Below, one piece after another: positions 18,089 to 26,695 of a stretch of 64,000 nucleotides of DNA (positions are counted from its first letter, which is position 1; each line of letters opens with the position of its first letter). The notes under the pieces were generated by a model that was not told where the DNA came from, made no database searches, and saw only the letters and a list, made by a program, of their open reading frames with translations. Origin of the DNA: Clostridiales bacterium. GTDB taxonomy: Bacteria > Bacillota > Clostridia > Saccharofermentanales > Saccharofermentanaceae. Made by a program: the position numbers and the translations under genes. The stretch covers positions 124,001-188,000 of the forward strand of contig JAFZWA010000006.1 of assembly GCA_017617525.1 (NCBI GenBank). The letters run 5' to 3'.

Positions 18089-18641
18089 TCTTCTCTTTGA
18101 ATTCCGAATCTTCAAGAGAATAAATACAACCGCAGTACTTCTGACGATAAAGGCCATGCTCTCTGGCCATAGTCTGACCTTCCCTAAAATGCGGGCGCCA
18201 GTCATAGTAAGCAAACTTAACACCGTACTTTTTAGCACATTCTTCAGCGATCGAAGCAATCTTATCGTGCTGCTGATACGGGCTTACCAGAAGGCTTGTC
18301 CCGAAAGATGAGTATCCATGCTCTTTCGCGTAACGCGCCACATAGTCCATACGGATGAAATAGCACATATCGCAGCGGGAATCGTACTTTCCTTCCCATG
18401 CTTTGGAAAGCCAGTCATCCATACGGAAGTCGTCCGAATAGAAACAGGCCAGATCATAGATCTCACCGAGCTTTACGATCTGTTCTCTTCTTCGTTCGAA
18501 CTCGAATTTCGGATGGATATTCGGATTATAGTAAAGGATGTCAGGACGGATTCCCTGTGAAAGAAGATCCGAAACGGGATATTCGGCACAGGGCGCGCAG
18601 CAGGCATGAAGCAGCATCTTGCCTTCATTTTCCGCGTTCAT
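18048..18641 (-). CDS. queH: epoxyqueuosine reductase QueH
   Basis: A 197-residue QueH (DUF208) protein that performs the last step of queuosine synthesis, reducing epoxyqueuosine in tRNA, as the non-homologous replacement for QueG. Motifs: HACCAPC near the N terminus, then CDMCYFIRM, SLLVSPYQQHD and KYCGCIYSL, giving the Cys set for iron-sulfur and iron binding. The ATG at 18641 has AGGGAG 9 nt upstream and begins one base after the ruvB stop; a more upstream ATG inside ruvB is less likely. Co-transcribed with ruvCAB. Confidence 0.92.
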   Translation of the reverse strand: MNAENEGKMLLHACCAPCAEYPVSDLLSQGIRPDILYYNPNIHPKFEFERRREQIVKLGEIYDLACFYSDDFRMDDWLSKAWEGKYDSRCDMCYFIRMDYVARYAKEHGYSSFGTSLLVSPYQQHDKIASIAEECAKKYGVKFAYYDWRPHFREGQTMAREHGLYRQKYCGCIYSLEDSEFKEKIISGFPDSWEVSR

Positions 18642-18642
18642 T

Positions 18643-19749
18643 TCAGGATTCTCCCTTGATATCATCGATCGTCATCTGCGACGGATCAGAACCATTTTTC
18701 GAAATGCCGAGTCCGGTCAGTCTTCTTTCCATATCGGCCGGACAGGAAAGACCAAGGTGCTTCCAGCCTTGAGGCGCAAGCACACGTCCACGCGGTGTCT
18801 TTGCGATAAAGCCGCACTGCATCAGGAACGGTTCATAGACATCCTCGATCGTGCCGGCGTCTTCACCGGTACAAGCGGCAAGAGTTTCCAGGCCGACCGG
18901 ACCACCGAGGAATTTCTCGGCGATCGTCGTCATGATTCGCCTGTCTGTGGAATCAAGGCCCATCTCATCGATAGCAAGCTGTTCAAGACCGAAATCTGCG
19001 ATCTCACGGTTGATAACACCGGCGCCTCTTACCTCCGCGTAGTCACGGAGACGCTTCAGAAGGCGGATCGCGATACGCGGCGTACCTCTGGATCTTCTGG
19101 CAAGGCAGTCGAGACCTTCGTCATCGATGCCGATATTGAGAATATCCGCGTCTCTTTTCAAGATGACCTTCAGCTCCTCAGGTTTATAAAGTTCCAGACG
19201 ATGGACCATACCGAAACGGTCACGAAGCGGAGCGGAAAGCATGCCCGCTCGGGTCGTCGCGCCGATAAGGGTAAATCTCGGAAGATCCAAACGGATCGAT
19301 CTTGCGGCCGGACCTTTACCGATCATGATATCCAGTGCAAAGTCCTCCATGGCAGGATAAAGAACTTCCTCAACGCTTCTGTTCAAACGATGGATCTCAT
19401 CGATGAAAAGCACTTCTCTTTCCTGAAGGCTCGTAAGAAGCGCGGCCAAGTCACCTGCTTTTTCAATAGCGGGACCTGTGGTGATACGAAGATTAACGCC
19501 CATCTCATTGGCGATAATGCCCGCAAGTGTCGTTTTACCGAGACCCGGCGGACCATAAAGAAGGCAGTGATCAAGAGCCTCACCACGACGCATCGCGGCT
19601 TCGATAAAGATCTTAAGGTTATCCGTGACCTGCTTCTGACCGGAATAATCCGCCCACGTTAAAGGGCGAAGACTCTTCTCGTCACGATCTTCGGGAAGCC
19701 TTTCTCGAGCGATCATACGCTCATCATGATCAAAATCGTTAAACTCCAT
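18643..19749 (-). CDS. ruvB: Holliday junction branch-migration motor RuvB
   Basis: A 368-residue AAA+ ATPase that drives branch migration of Holliday junctions with RuvA. Walker [10 protein letters not shown] is at residues 66-74, Walker B LFIDEIHR near 115-122, sensor 1 GATTRAG near 164, and the C-terminal winged helix with QTPRGR-like KTPRGRV follows. About 30 residues longer than the E. coli protein, mainly at the ends. AGGA lies 5 nt before the ATG. It follows ruvA by 55 nt; that gap holds only a small GGCC-GTAA-GGCC hairpin. Confidence 0.95.
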   Translation of the reverse strand: MEFNDFDHDERMIARERLPEDRDEKSLRPLTWADYSGQKQVTDNLKIFIEAAMRRGEALDHCLLYGPPGLGKTTLAGIIANEMGVNLRITTGPAIEKAGDLAALLTSLQEREVLFIDEIHRLNRSVEEVLYPAMEDFALDIMIGKGPAARSIRLDLPRFTLIGATTRAGMLSAPLRDRFGMVHRLELYKPEELKVILKRDADILNIGIDDEGLDCLARRSRGTPRIAIRLLKRLRDYAEVRGAGVINREIADFGLEQLAIDEMGLDSTDRRIMTTIAEKFLGGPVGLETLAACTGEDAGTIEDVYEPFLMQCGFIAKTPRGRVLAPQGWKHLGLSCPADMERRLTGLGISKNGSDPSQMTIDDIKGES

Positions 19750-19804
19750 ACAATTCCTGCCGTTTCAAAATCTGGCCTTACGGCCGTTTCATACATCTAT
19801 TCTA

Positions 19805-20413
19805 TCACTTTGCCAGATAACGAAGCGCACTTCGGATCATTTCTTCTACCGTCATGCCTTCCTTATAAGCGGATCTGGCTGCCTTATTCGCTTCAGAAGC
19901 CGGATAACCGAGCACAACGAGAGCAGATACACAATCCTCCAATTCGCTCTGACCAGGCTCGGAAAGCGAGATGACCGTGTCACCGGAGCCTTCGATCTCT
20001 TTCATATCAAAGCCCTTAAGCTTGTCTTTGAGCTCCAGAACGATCCTCTCCGCGGACTTCTTGCCGAGTCCTTTTACCGAGCATATCTTCTTGATATCGC
20101 CCTGCAGAACAGCGACCGCGAGTTCAGAAGGACGAAGGACTTCAACGACACCGATCGCGCTCTTCGGACCAACACCACTTACGGTAAGCAGAAGCTCGAA
20201 CATGTCCTGATCTTCCGGTTCCGGGAAACCGTAAAGCGCGATCAGGTCCTCTCTTACATAGTGATACGTATATACGCAGACCTCATCACCGATATGACCG
20301 ATCCTGCCCTGCAAAAGCAACGGCATATAGATCTTATAGCCGATGCCGTTATTCTCGATCACGATATTCTCTCCGCGGGCGGATACAAAGGTTCCCTTAA
20401 TATATGCGTACAT
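19805..20413 (-). CDS. ruvA: Holliday junction-binding protein RuvA
   Basis: A 202-residue RuvA: an N-terminal OB fold (MYAYIKGTFVSARGE), two helix-hairpin-helix motifs (LLTVSGVGPKSAIGV and ICSVKGLGKKSAERIVLEL) and the C-terminal RuvB-contacting domain with ALVVLGYPASEA. The ATG at 20413 overlaps the ruvC stop (TGATG). The only clear ribosome site (AAGGAG) is 11 nt away and a GTG four codons upstream lies right next to it, so coupling from ruvC probably matters. Confidence 0.94.
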   Translation of the reverse strand: MYAYIKGTFVSARGENIVIENNGIGYKIYMPLLLQGRIGHIGDEVCVYTYHYVREDLIALYGFPEPEDQDMFELLLTVSGVGPKSAIGVVEVLRPSELAVAVLQGDIKKICSVKGLGKKSAERIVLELKDKLKGFDMKEIEGSGDTVISLSEPGQSELEDCVSALVVLGYPASEANKAARSAYKEGMTVEEMIRSALRYLAK

Positions 20414-20949
20414 CAGACATCCCACTCCTTCTTTCCATAACGTCCGTATTGATAGCCGGAAACGGCCTTAAATGCATCATTGATGCCGGTATGCGCCTGA
20501 CAGATACAGATCGCGAGCGCGTCCGTAACATCGTCGGGCTTCGGCAATTCTTTAAGATTCAGGAGCATCTTTACCATCTGAGATACCTGGTTCTTATCGG
20601 CTCTACCGTAACCTGTGACCGCCTGCTTGATCTGCATCGGCGTATATTCGAATACCGGAACATTGGCTTCCGCCGCCGCCAGGATCTCAACGCCTCTGGC
20701 CTGCGCGGTACCGATCGCCGTTGTCGTATTTCTTTCGAAGAATAATTCCTCGATCGCCATCACATCCGGATGATGACGCTCCATAAGAACGTCCAGCTGC
20801 TGATGAAGCGTCAGAAGTCTTTGTTCAAACGGGGTATGTGCTTTTGTCGTGATCGCGCCGTAATCAAGCACGGTAAAGTGGTTCTTCTCATAAGAGACGA
20901 CACCAAAACCCGTAATCGCATATCCCGGATCGATACCCAGAATGACCAT
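20413..20949 (-). CDS. ruvC: Holliday junction resolvase RuvC
   Basis: A 178-residue RuvC endonuclease that resolves Holliday junctions by paired nicks. The acidic active site is visible as Asp7 in MVILGIDPG, Glu in AIEELFFERN and the Asp pair in PDDVTDALA. AAGGAG lies 7 nt before the ATG. First gene of ruvC-ruvA-ruvB-queH; its promoter carries a LexA-type box. Confidence 0.95.
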   Translation of the reverse strand: MVILGIDPGYAITGFGVVSYEKNHFTVLDYGAITTKAHTPFEQRLLTLHQQLDVLMERHHPDVMAIEELFFERNTTTAIGTAQARGVEILAAAEANVPVFEYTPMQIKQAVTGYGRADKNQVSQMVKMLLNLKELPKPDDVTDALAICICQAHTGINDAFKAVSGYQYGRYGKKEWDV

Positions 20950-20972
20950 AAAAGTACTCCTTAAGCAAATCT

Positions 20973-20984
20973 GAACATTCGTTC
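20973..20984 (-). promoter_or_regulatory. LexA (SOS) box at the ruvC promoter
   Basis: Minus strand GAACGAATGTTC fits the Gram-positive LexA core GAAC-RNRY-GTTC exactly. With +1 expected near 20985, it covers the first transcribed bases, a place where a repressor would block initiation. ruv genes are classic SOS members, so context and sequence agree. Confidence 0.82.
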
Positions 20985-20991
20985 TTTTAGC

Positions 20992-21020
20992 ATTATAACA
21001 ATCATTTTCTGCCTTCGCAA
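20992..21020 (-). promoter_or_regulatory. promoter of the ruvCAB-queH operon
   Basis: Minus strand TTGCGA (21020-21015), 17-nt spacer, perfect TATAAT (20997-20992), preceded by TG-n (extended -10). It lies between the nucleoside phosphorylase stop and ruvC. Confidence 0.78.
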
Positions 21021-21023
21021 CCG

Positions 21024-22352
21024 TTAAGAAGAAATCACTTCAATGATCTCATCGGGCGGCGTAACAGGGCTATCCGAGATCTCGTAGGCATCATTCATCT
21101 TAAAGAGCGCCTCATCCACACGGTCATCGGAAACAGGATTTTTGGTTCCGACATACAGCGTGAAAAGCTCTTCTCCGCGAGAAACCTTATCCCCGATCTT
21201 CTTATGGAGCCTGATGCCCGCGCCCATATCGATGACATCTTCTTTGGTCATCCTGCCCGCACCGAGAAGACACGAAGCCTCTCCGACAGTAAGCGCGTCG
21301 CAAGCAGATATATAGCCGCTCTTATCGGCATATACCGTCATGATCTCAACCGGTCGGTCAACAAATACCGGCGTTCCGTCGGACTGAAGCATTCCGCCCT
21401 GAGAAAGCAGGAGTTCACCGAATCTCTCGAACGCCTCTCCGCTCTTGATCTTCTCTTCACAAGCATCCATGAGCTCCTGCTTTGTCTTTCCCTTTCCGAT
21501 GTCAGTAAGCGCCAGCATCTCGGAAGCCATCGTCAGAACGACTTTCTTAACATCTTCTTTTCCATGTCCCTGAAGGACACTTACGACTTCATACATCTCA
21601 AGGATGTTTCCGACCATCTCGCCCAAAGGCTGCTTCATCGATGACATAACGACAGTTACGGGCTTACCGGCAAGTTTACCGATTGAGATCATTCTCCTGG
21701 CAAGTTCTTTTGCCGAATCCGTATCTTTCATAAAAGCACCGCTGCCGCACGTTACATCGAGAACGATCGCGTCCGCGCCGCCCGCTATTTTCTTACTCAT
21801 GATACTTGAAGCGATGAGCGGGATCGATGGAACGGTTCCCGTAACGTCACGAAGCGCATAGAGATATTTGTCGCACGGCGCGAGGTCCGAGGTCTGGCCG
21901 CCGAGGAGCATGCCGCACTTATCGATCTTATTCTTAAACTCAGAAGGATCTACGGAAGTATTAAAGCCTTCGATCGATTCAAACTTATCGATCGTTCCGC
22001 CAGTAAAGCCCAATCCTCTTCCCGAGAGCTTGACGCAAGGCACTCCAAAGGAAGCAACGATAGGAAGAAGGATCGGAGTGACTTTATCACCGACTCCGCC
22101 CGTACTGTGCTTATCGACTTTAGTTCCCGGGATATCAGACAGATCACAGATCTTTCCGGATCTGGACATGGCGATCGTAAGGTCTGCCGTTTCCTGATCG
22201 GTCATGCCCTTCCAAAGGACCGCCATAAGAAAAGCCGAGATCTGATAATCGGGGATCGACTTATCGGTAACTCCGGTCACGAAGAACTCGATCTCCTCAC
22301 ACGAAAGCTCACCGCCGTCACGCTTCTTTTCGATCAATTCAAGCATATTCAC
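21024..22352 (-). CDS. pdp: pyrimidine-nucleoside phosphorylase
   Basis: A 442-residue thymidine/pyrimidine-nucleoside phosphorylase that splits uridine or thymidine with phosphate in nucleoside salvage. The family signature TKVDKHSTGGVGDKVTP is present, with SGRGLGFTGGTIDK and the Lys-rich SSIMSKKIAGG stretch, and the C-terminal PYNP domain (LLGAGRMTKED). The best start is the GTG at 22352, 9 nt after GGAGG; an ATG two codons later (22346) is 15 nt away. Pdp and the ruv operon run the same way but the ruv promoter sits between them. Confidence 0.9.
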   Translation of the reverse strand: MNMLELIEKKRDGGELSCEEIEFFVTGVTDKSIPDYQISAFLMAVLWKGMTDQETADLTIAMSRSGKICDLSDIPGTKVDKHSTGGVGDKVTPILLPIVASFGVPCVKLSGRGLGFTGGTIDKFESIEGFNTSVDPSEFKNKIDKCGMLLGGQTSDLAPCDKYLYALRDVTGTVPSIPLIASSIMSKKIAGGADAIVLDVTCGSGAFMKDTDSAKELARRMISIGKLAGKPVTVVMSSMKQPLGEMVGNILEMYEVVSVLQGHGKEDVKKVVLTMASEMLALTDIGKGKTKQELMDACEEKIKSGEAFERFGELLLSQGGMLQSDGTPVFVDRPVEIMTVYADKSGYISACDALTVGEASCLLGAGRMTKEDVIDMGAGIRLHKKIGDKVSRGEELFTLYVGTKNPVSDDRVDEALFKMNDAYEISDSPVTPPDEIIEVISS

Positions 22353-22384
22353 GGGACAGATCCTCCTTAATGCATCATACTGAT

Positions 22385-22428
22385 ATTGTACCATTTTATG
22401 TTGGTTTCTCTTTCGATTATGTTAGAAT
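22385..22428. promoter_or_regulatory. back-to-back promoters pdp / Gfo-Idh oxidoreductase
   Basis: Plus strand: TTGGTT (22401-22406), 16-nt spacer, TAGAAT (22423-22428) with TG-n in front, for the oxidoreductase. Minus strand: TGGTACAAT with its -10 at 22390-22385 for pdp. The two promoters overlap, so the genes may compete for RNA polymerase. Confidence 0.55.
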
Positions 22429-22461
22429 ATCGGTATAGTTTCAAAAAAGAGAGGGCGGAAT

Positions 22462-23610
22462 ATGCCGGACAACGCAGAAATGAACAGATTAAAAGTCGCC
22501 ATCATCGGATGCGGCAGAGTCAGCGAAAAGCACATTCGCGCGGTAACCGGTCTTTCTGACCGTCTGACGCTTTGCGCTCTGGCAGATACCAATCCGGACG
22601 CCCCTTCTTCTCTTTTAAAGGCCTGCAAAAAGAAGATCAAGAAGTACAGTGAAGTCACTGCTTCCTTAAAGACATATATCGATTACAAGGAGATGCTTAG
22701 CGCGGAAAAGCCTGACATCGTCGCGATCACGGTTCCTTCCGGACTTCATTTCCAGATTGCGAAGGACTGCCTCGAAGCTGGATGCCATATCCTTCTTGAA
22801 AAGCCCATGACCATGAGCAACAAGACTTCCCGTGAACTCTATGAGCTCGCTGATTCCAAAGGCCTTCGTATCGCGATGGGACATATCTACAGATACTTCC
22901 CGATCGTTTCTCTTCTTCACGAAGACATGGCAAACGGAGTGTTCGGCAAGGTCGGTCACGGCTCTGTTATTGTCCGCTGGGGACATGATAACGATTACTA
23001 CAAGCAGGCCGCTTGGCGCGGAACCTGGAAAAGCGATGGCGGCGCTTTGATGAATCAGACAGTCCACGCCCTGGATCTCATGTGTTATCTCATGAATTCC
23101 GAAGCCAAAAGTGTCAACGGCATGATCGCCAACCGTTTTCGTGAAATGGAAGCCGAAGATACCGCGATGGGCGTTTTTACCTTCTCGAACGGCGCTCTCT
23201 GTCAGGTCGAAGGAACCACCGCTACATCTCCGAAAGATCACGAAGCGTCTTTCTTTATCAACGCAGAAAAAGCGGCGATCCGTATTTCTCTTCGAAAAGG
23301 AAAGCCGTCCTATTCCATTACGACGATCAAAGGCAAGAATCTTGCTTTCAAATACTTAAGAAGATATATCAAGCAAAATGGTCTGAAGTACCTGATCGCG
23401 GTCGCTAAGAATCCGCATTACGGCATCTATACCGATCTTCACAAGGCGATCACCACGTACACTTCTCCTGTCGCGGACGGCAGATCCGGTTATCTGGCTG
23501 TCGACATGGTACTGGGCTTCTATCGTTCCGTCTTAAAGAAGACAGAAACAGAATTGCCACTTCCTAACGAGTTTAAGATCGAGGAAATGGCAAAACTGGA
23601 AATTCGTTAA
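22462..23610 (+). CDS. Gfo/Idh/MocA family oxidoreductase
   Basis: A 382-residue NAD(P)-dependent oxidoreductase. The Rossmann motif VAIIGCGRVSEKH is at the N terminus, the family's EKP motif (LLEKPM, catalytic Lys) follows at about residue 114, and NQTVHALDL gives the conserved His of the substrate domain. Such enzymes act on sugars, inositol or biliverdin-like substrates; the exact one cannot be read here. GAGGG lies 6 nt before the ATG. It stands alone between divergent pdp and the convergent pseudo-PP2C gene, whose 3' end is 27 nt away with no clear terminator between. Confidence 0.85.
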   Translation: MPDNAEMNRLKVAIIGCGRVSEKHIRAVTGLSDRLTLCALADTNPDAPSSLLKACKKKIKKYSEVTASLKTYIDYKEMLSAEKPDIVAITVPSGLHFQIAKDCLEAGCHILLEKPMTMSNKTSRELYELADSKGLRIAMGHIYRYFPIVSLLHEDMANGVFGKVGHGSVIVRWGHDNDYYKQAAWRGTWKSDGGALMNQTVHALDLMCYLMNSEAKSVNGMIANRFREMEAEDTAMGVFTFSNGALCQVEGTTATSPKDHEASFFINAEKAAIRISLRKGKPSYSITTIKGKNLAFKYLRRYIKQNGLKYLIAVAKNPHYGIYTDLHKAITTYTSPVADGRSGYLAVDMVLGFYRSVLKKTETELPLPNEFKIEEMAKLEIR

Positions 23611-23637
23611 TTCACTTATTCTGCTTCAAAAGCACTA

Positions 23638-25449
23638 TCAGGGATCCTGCTCAATTTCATTCGGGTCGGCAGGCTGCTGATTTGATGTCTCAGAGCTCGA
23701 ATCTGAAGAGGACGGCGTCTCAGACGGAGCCGGCGTTTCGGATGTTTCCGAGCTCGACGGTGTCTCAGATGGTGCCGGTGTTTCTGATGTTTCCGAGCTC
23801 GACGGTGTCTCAGACGGTGCCGGTGTCTCGATCGTCTCAGAAGAGGTTTCCTGCGGAGTCGTCTCTGCCGGTGTAGTCTCAGACGAAGAATCTACAGGCT
23901 GAGTGACGATCTCGGTAGTCGGTGTTACAGGTTCTGTATCATCCGGTACCGGAGCAGTCGGAACAGGTGTCGGATCGATAAACTCAGTCGGGCTGACCTC
24001 ACCGATCGTCGGGTCTTCGTTCGAGATCATTTCGAGCGGAACATAACCCATCAGGCCGTTTTCCTTACGAACTTTCGCGAAATTGTCATTGCTGGCAAGA
24101 AGCGTTACGGCTTCACCACGAGAAAGAGTATCGATCACCTGGCTGTCCAGGGACTCTTCTACATAAAGGGAGGTCTCGTCGTAGAGGCAGTATACAACTA
24201 TGCCGACATTCTCCTCGATCTGTTCGGTGCTGTCCGGAACATCGATGGAATTGAGTCTTCCCGTCCAATGGCTGATATTGAAAAGAACATACATACCCGT
24301 ATATCCGATCACGCCGGAAACAAGGAAGATCAAGAATCCGATCAGAACGTACTTCCACGGAGAATTCTTCTTCTCCTTGTTCTTACGCTCCTTTTTCGGC
24401 TTCTCGTCGATCTCATAATCATCTTCATCGTCATCGTAATCGTCATCTTCATCGGAAAGATCCGCATCGTCCATGAGCTGCTGGCTCATCTGATGACGCA
24501 GCTCATCAGACTGGATCGTCGGTGCATCAGCGGCGGCAGCCGCCATCGGAGCAGCTACAGGAGCCGCCGCGGCTACAGGCTTTGACGCTACGGAAAGATC
24601 ATTACTTACCGCTGCGGCCTCAATATCTGCATCTCCCGGAAGGAGCAAGGTGCTTTCCACGCGGATAACGATTGCGGTAAGACCTGCCTTTACGCCTTCT
24701 TCCATGGCAGTGTGAACAAGATCAGCTGCTTTTGTTTCCGGCTGAGTCGGACGTGCAATCACGGTACCGAGCTTCTGGATCTTGACCTCCTGATCAAGAC
24801 CTGTACCGATCATGACCAGTTCGTCTCCATCCATAAGTTTCAGATGTACTTTCTTATCCGGAAGGACCTCACCATCCTGAGCGAAGCGGCCTAAATACTG
24901 GGTCAGTTCATTTCTTCCCTCGTGCTGGAATTCTGCTTCCTTCGGGATAGCGCCCATCTGTACATAACGATGAGCGACGGTCTGATTCTCGGTAAGAGAG
25001 ATCAGTTTGCCCTGACGGAACATCCAGATATGTGTATTACCGATATTCAGGACACGGAGCGTGTCACCTTCGATGATCACCATGGACATGGAAACCTGGA
25101 TCTTCGCGCCGTTATGCTTCACCGACTCATTGCAGACGGTGTTATTCAGTACGGTTACGACCTGGTTGGTAAAGCTTTCATAATCCAGAACGCTCATCAG
25201 CTGTGTCTGAGCGCAGAGCTCCTGCATCTTCGCAAGAACCGTCTGAAGGGTCATTGCCGCAAGTGTATCTTCTCCCTGAGCGGAGAAAAGAGCACAGATC
25301 TGAATAGGCGCGGTCGACTTCGCCGAACGCACATAGGAAGAACCATATTCGTTTGCCATACGATAAAGGCTGTGGAAGAATACATTCTCCTGATTCTTAC
25401 CCTGAACCTGATTGGTTTCGCAAACTGCTGCAGATGATGTCTTACTCAT
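23638..25449 (-). CDS. transmembrane pseudo-PP2C with extracellular SH3 domain and S/T/P-rich tail
   Basis: A 603-residue protein. Residues about 20-260 keep the PP2C fold pattern (LRVLNIGNTHIWMFRQGKL, LTENQTVAHRYVQMGAI, NELTQYLG) but the metal ligands are gone: the DG-x-GG position reads SAQGED, GDSR reads GNTH, SDG reads GTG and DN before TAIV is absent. Then come an Ala-rich linker, an acidic stretch, one membrane segment (about 366-390), an SH3-like domain (about 415-478, SLYVEESLDSQVIDTLSRGE) and a tail of 15-residue repeats. So it looks like a non-catalytic sensor linking cytosol and wall. ATG at 25449 follows a G-rich ribosome site; a longer upstream start is rejected. It begins one base after the LCP stop and is co-transcribed with it. 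Confidence 0.75.
   Translation of the reverse strand: MSKTSSAAVCETNQVQGKNQENVFFHSLYRMANEYGSSYVRSAKSTAPIQICALFSAQGEDTLAAMTLQTVLAKMQELCAQTQLMSVLDYESFTNQVVTVLNNTVCNESVKHNGAKIQVSMSMVIIEGDTLRVLNIGNTHIWMFRQGKLISLTENQTVAHRYVQMGAIPKEAEFQHEGRNELTQYLGRFAQDGEVLPDKKVHLKLMDGDELVMIGTGLDQEVKIQKLGTVIARPTQPETKAADLVHTAMEEGVKAGLTAIVIRVESTLLLPGDADIEAAAVSNDLSVASKPVAAAAPVAAPMAAAAADAPTIQSDELRHQMSQQLMDDADLSDEDDDYDDDEDDYEIDEKPKKERKNKEKKNSPWKYVLIGFLIFLVSGVIGYTGMYVLFNISHWTGRLNSIDVPDSTEQIEENVGIVVYCLYDETSLYVEESLDSQVIDTLSRGEAVTLLASNDNFAKVRKENGLMGYVPLEMISNEDPTIGEVSPTEFIDPTPVPTAPVPDDTEPVTPTTEIVTQPVDSSSETTPAETTPQETSSETIETPAPSETPSSSETSETPAPSETPSSSETSETPAPSETPSSSDSSSETSNQQPADPNEIEQDP
23714..23838 (-). repeat. 45-bp tandem repeat coding TPAPSETPSSSETSE
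   Basis: Two near-identical 45-bp units (23714-23758 and 23759-23803) and most of a third code for a 15-residue Ser/Thr/Pro/Glu repeat in the extracellular tail of the pseudo-PP2C protein. Such tails are flexible wall spacers and prone to copy-number change. Confidence 0.85.
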
Positions 25450-25450
25450 A

Positions 25451-26572
25451 TTATGCTTCCCCCCAGATAAAACGATGAAGATCCGCGAGCTGAGTATCCC
25501 AGTCAACGATCATCATCCATGGATTGTCCTGAACATGGAACATTCCATCGGCAGGTGCACGATATTCTTTTACATTATCGAGAACATCGATCGTGTCGAG
25601 AGCAACACGCATGATGTCCATCGCGGTCATATTCGTTTCAAACATTCCGGCCGAGTCTTCAAGAAGCGCTGCCTGGTCTACTCTTCCGTAGTCAGCAACC
25701 TTTTTGATCAGAGCAAGTGCCAGCGTACGTTGACGTCCGGAACGGACATAGTCGGAGTCAAGGCTTCTGATACGAGCCCAGGAAGTTGCCTGGATACCGT
25801 TAAGGAGCTGCTTTCCTTCATGAGAAAGGAGCGGACAGTCTTTTCCGAGCAGACGGTTTTCTTCAAGAATGCCCTGGTTGGCGTACTTAACCTCACCTGC
25901 GGTAACATCGATCTCGATACCGCCGACCATATCGATAACATCAGCGGAACTTCCGAAATCGAGCATGACGAAACGCTGGATATCCAGACCGAAATTGTCG
26001 TTGATCGTGTTGATCAGAAGACCGACTCCGCCATACGCGTAAGCGTGTGTCAACTTATCGGTAGAAGATTTACCCTCGATCTTAACGCCTGTATCACGCA
26101 TCAAGGAGATCATCTTCAGAGAATCATTACGATGATCGATCGAAACGATCAGGATCGCGTCGGCACGGCAGGTAACGTCATTCGTACCACGGGCGTCGAT
26201 ACCGAAAACGAGGATATTCTCAACCTTACTGTCCTTCTGGGCGACTTTCTTGATCGGATACTTCTGGTTAACGTATACGCGTGTATGTCCGCCTTCTGCC
26301 CATGAAGATGCTACATCTCCGGAATTGAGGTCAACATTGTCGAGATTATCGAATTCGATCGTTTCATACTGATCTTTACTTACGAACGGTGTATTTACAA
26401 AGCCGACAGCGCCCATAAGACGATATACGTAAATGAACGCGCCTAATCCCAGACCGAGAACCGCACAGAGAATGAAGCACAAAACACGGATCACGATACG
26501 GATCTTTGACTTCTGCGGTTTACTATTTTCCGTTCCTCCATTGGAACGCTTGTCTTTAGTATTAGAATTCAT
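25451..26572 (-). CDS. LCP (LytR-CpsA-Psr) family wall-polymer ligase
   Basis: A 373-residue LCP protein: short basic cytosolic end, membrane anchor at about residues 26-50, then the extracellular LCP domain with VFGIDARG, DAILIVSID, ISLMRDTGV (catalytic Arg-Asp), LDFGSSADVIDMVGGIEIDV and RIRSLDSDYVRSGRQRT. The family transfers undecaprenyl-linked glycopolymers such as teichoic acids or capsule to peptidoglycan. ATG at 26572 has AGGG 8 nt upstream; a start 15 codons earlier falls before the promoter and is rejected. It is the first gene of a two-gene operon with the pseudo-PP2C. Confidence 0.93.
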   Translation of the reverse strand: MNSNTKDKRSNGGTENSKPQKSKIRIVIRVLCFILCAVLGLGLGAFIYVYRLMGAVGFVNTPFVSKDQYETIEFDNLDNVDLNSGDVASSWAEGGHTRVYVNQKYPIKKVAQKDSKVENILVFGIDARGTNDVTCRADAILIVSIDHRNDSLKMISLMRDTGVKIEGKSSTDKLTHAYAYGGVGLLINTINDNFGLDIQRFVMLDFGSSADVIDMVGGIEIDVTAGEVKYANQGILEENRLLGKDCPLLSHEGKQLLNGIQATSWARIRSLDSDYVRSGRQRTLALALIKKVADYGRVDQAALLEDSAGMFETNMTAMDIMRVALDTIDVLDNVKEYRAPADGMFHVQDNPWMMIVDWDTQLADLHRFIWGEA

Positions 26573-26598
26573 ATATTTTCCCTTTCTTAACATGCACC

Positions 26599-26627
26599 AT
26601 ATTACCCGATTTGCCATTACTTTTCAA
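26599..26627 (-). promoter_or_regulatory. promoter of the LCP operon
   Basis: Minus strand TTGAAA (26627-26622), 17-nt spacer, TAATAT (26604-26599). It gives a 5' leader of only about 20 nt. Back-to-back with the DUF3048 promoter. Confidence 0.75.
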
Positions 26628-26635
26628 TGTTATGC

Positions 26636-26662
26636 TTGATATTCCGCACGTTATGTTACAAT
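26636..26662 (+). promoter_or_regulatory. promoter of the DUF3048 lipoprotein
   Basis: TTGATA (26636-26641), 15-nt spacer, TACAAT (26657-26662). The short spacer makes it weaker than its divergent neighbour. Confidence 0.5.
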
Positions 26663-26695
26663 AGAGTCATATTATTTGTTTTAAGGAGAGAGCAA

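Noticed and set aside
22346-22394. Longer N termini for several genes (pdp, argG, dut, LCP, DUF3048, icd, mreC, mgsA-like).
   Set aside because: In each case the upstream start overlaps or precedes the ribosome site or promoter, and the added residues do not match family N termini.
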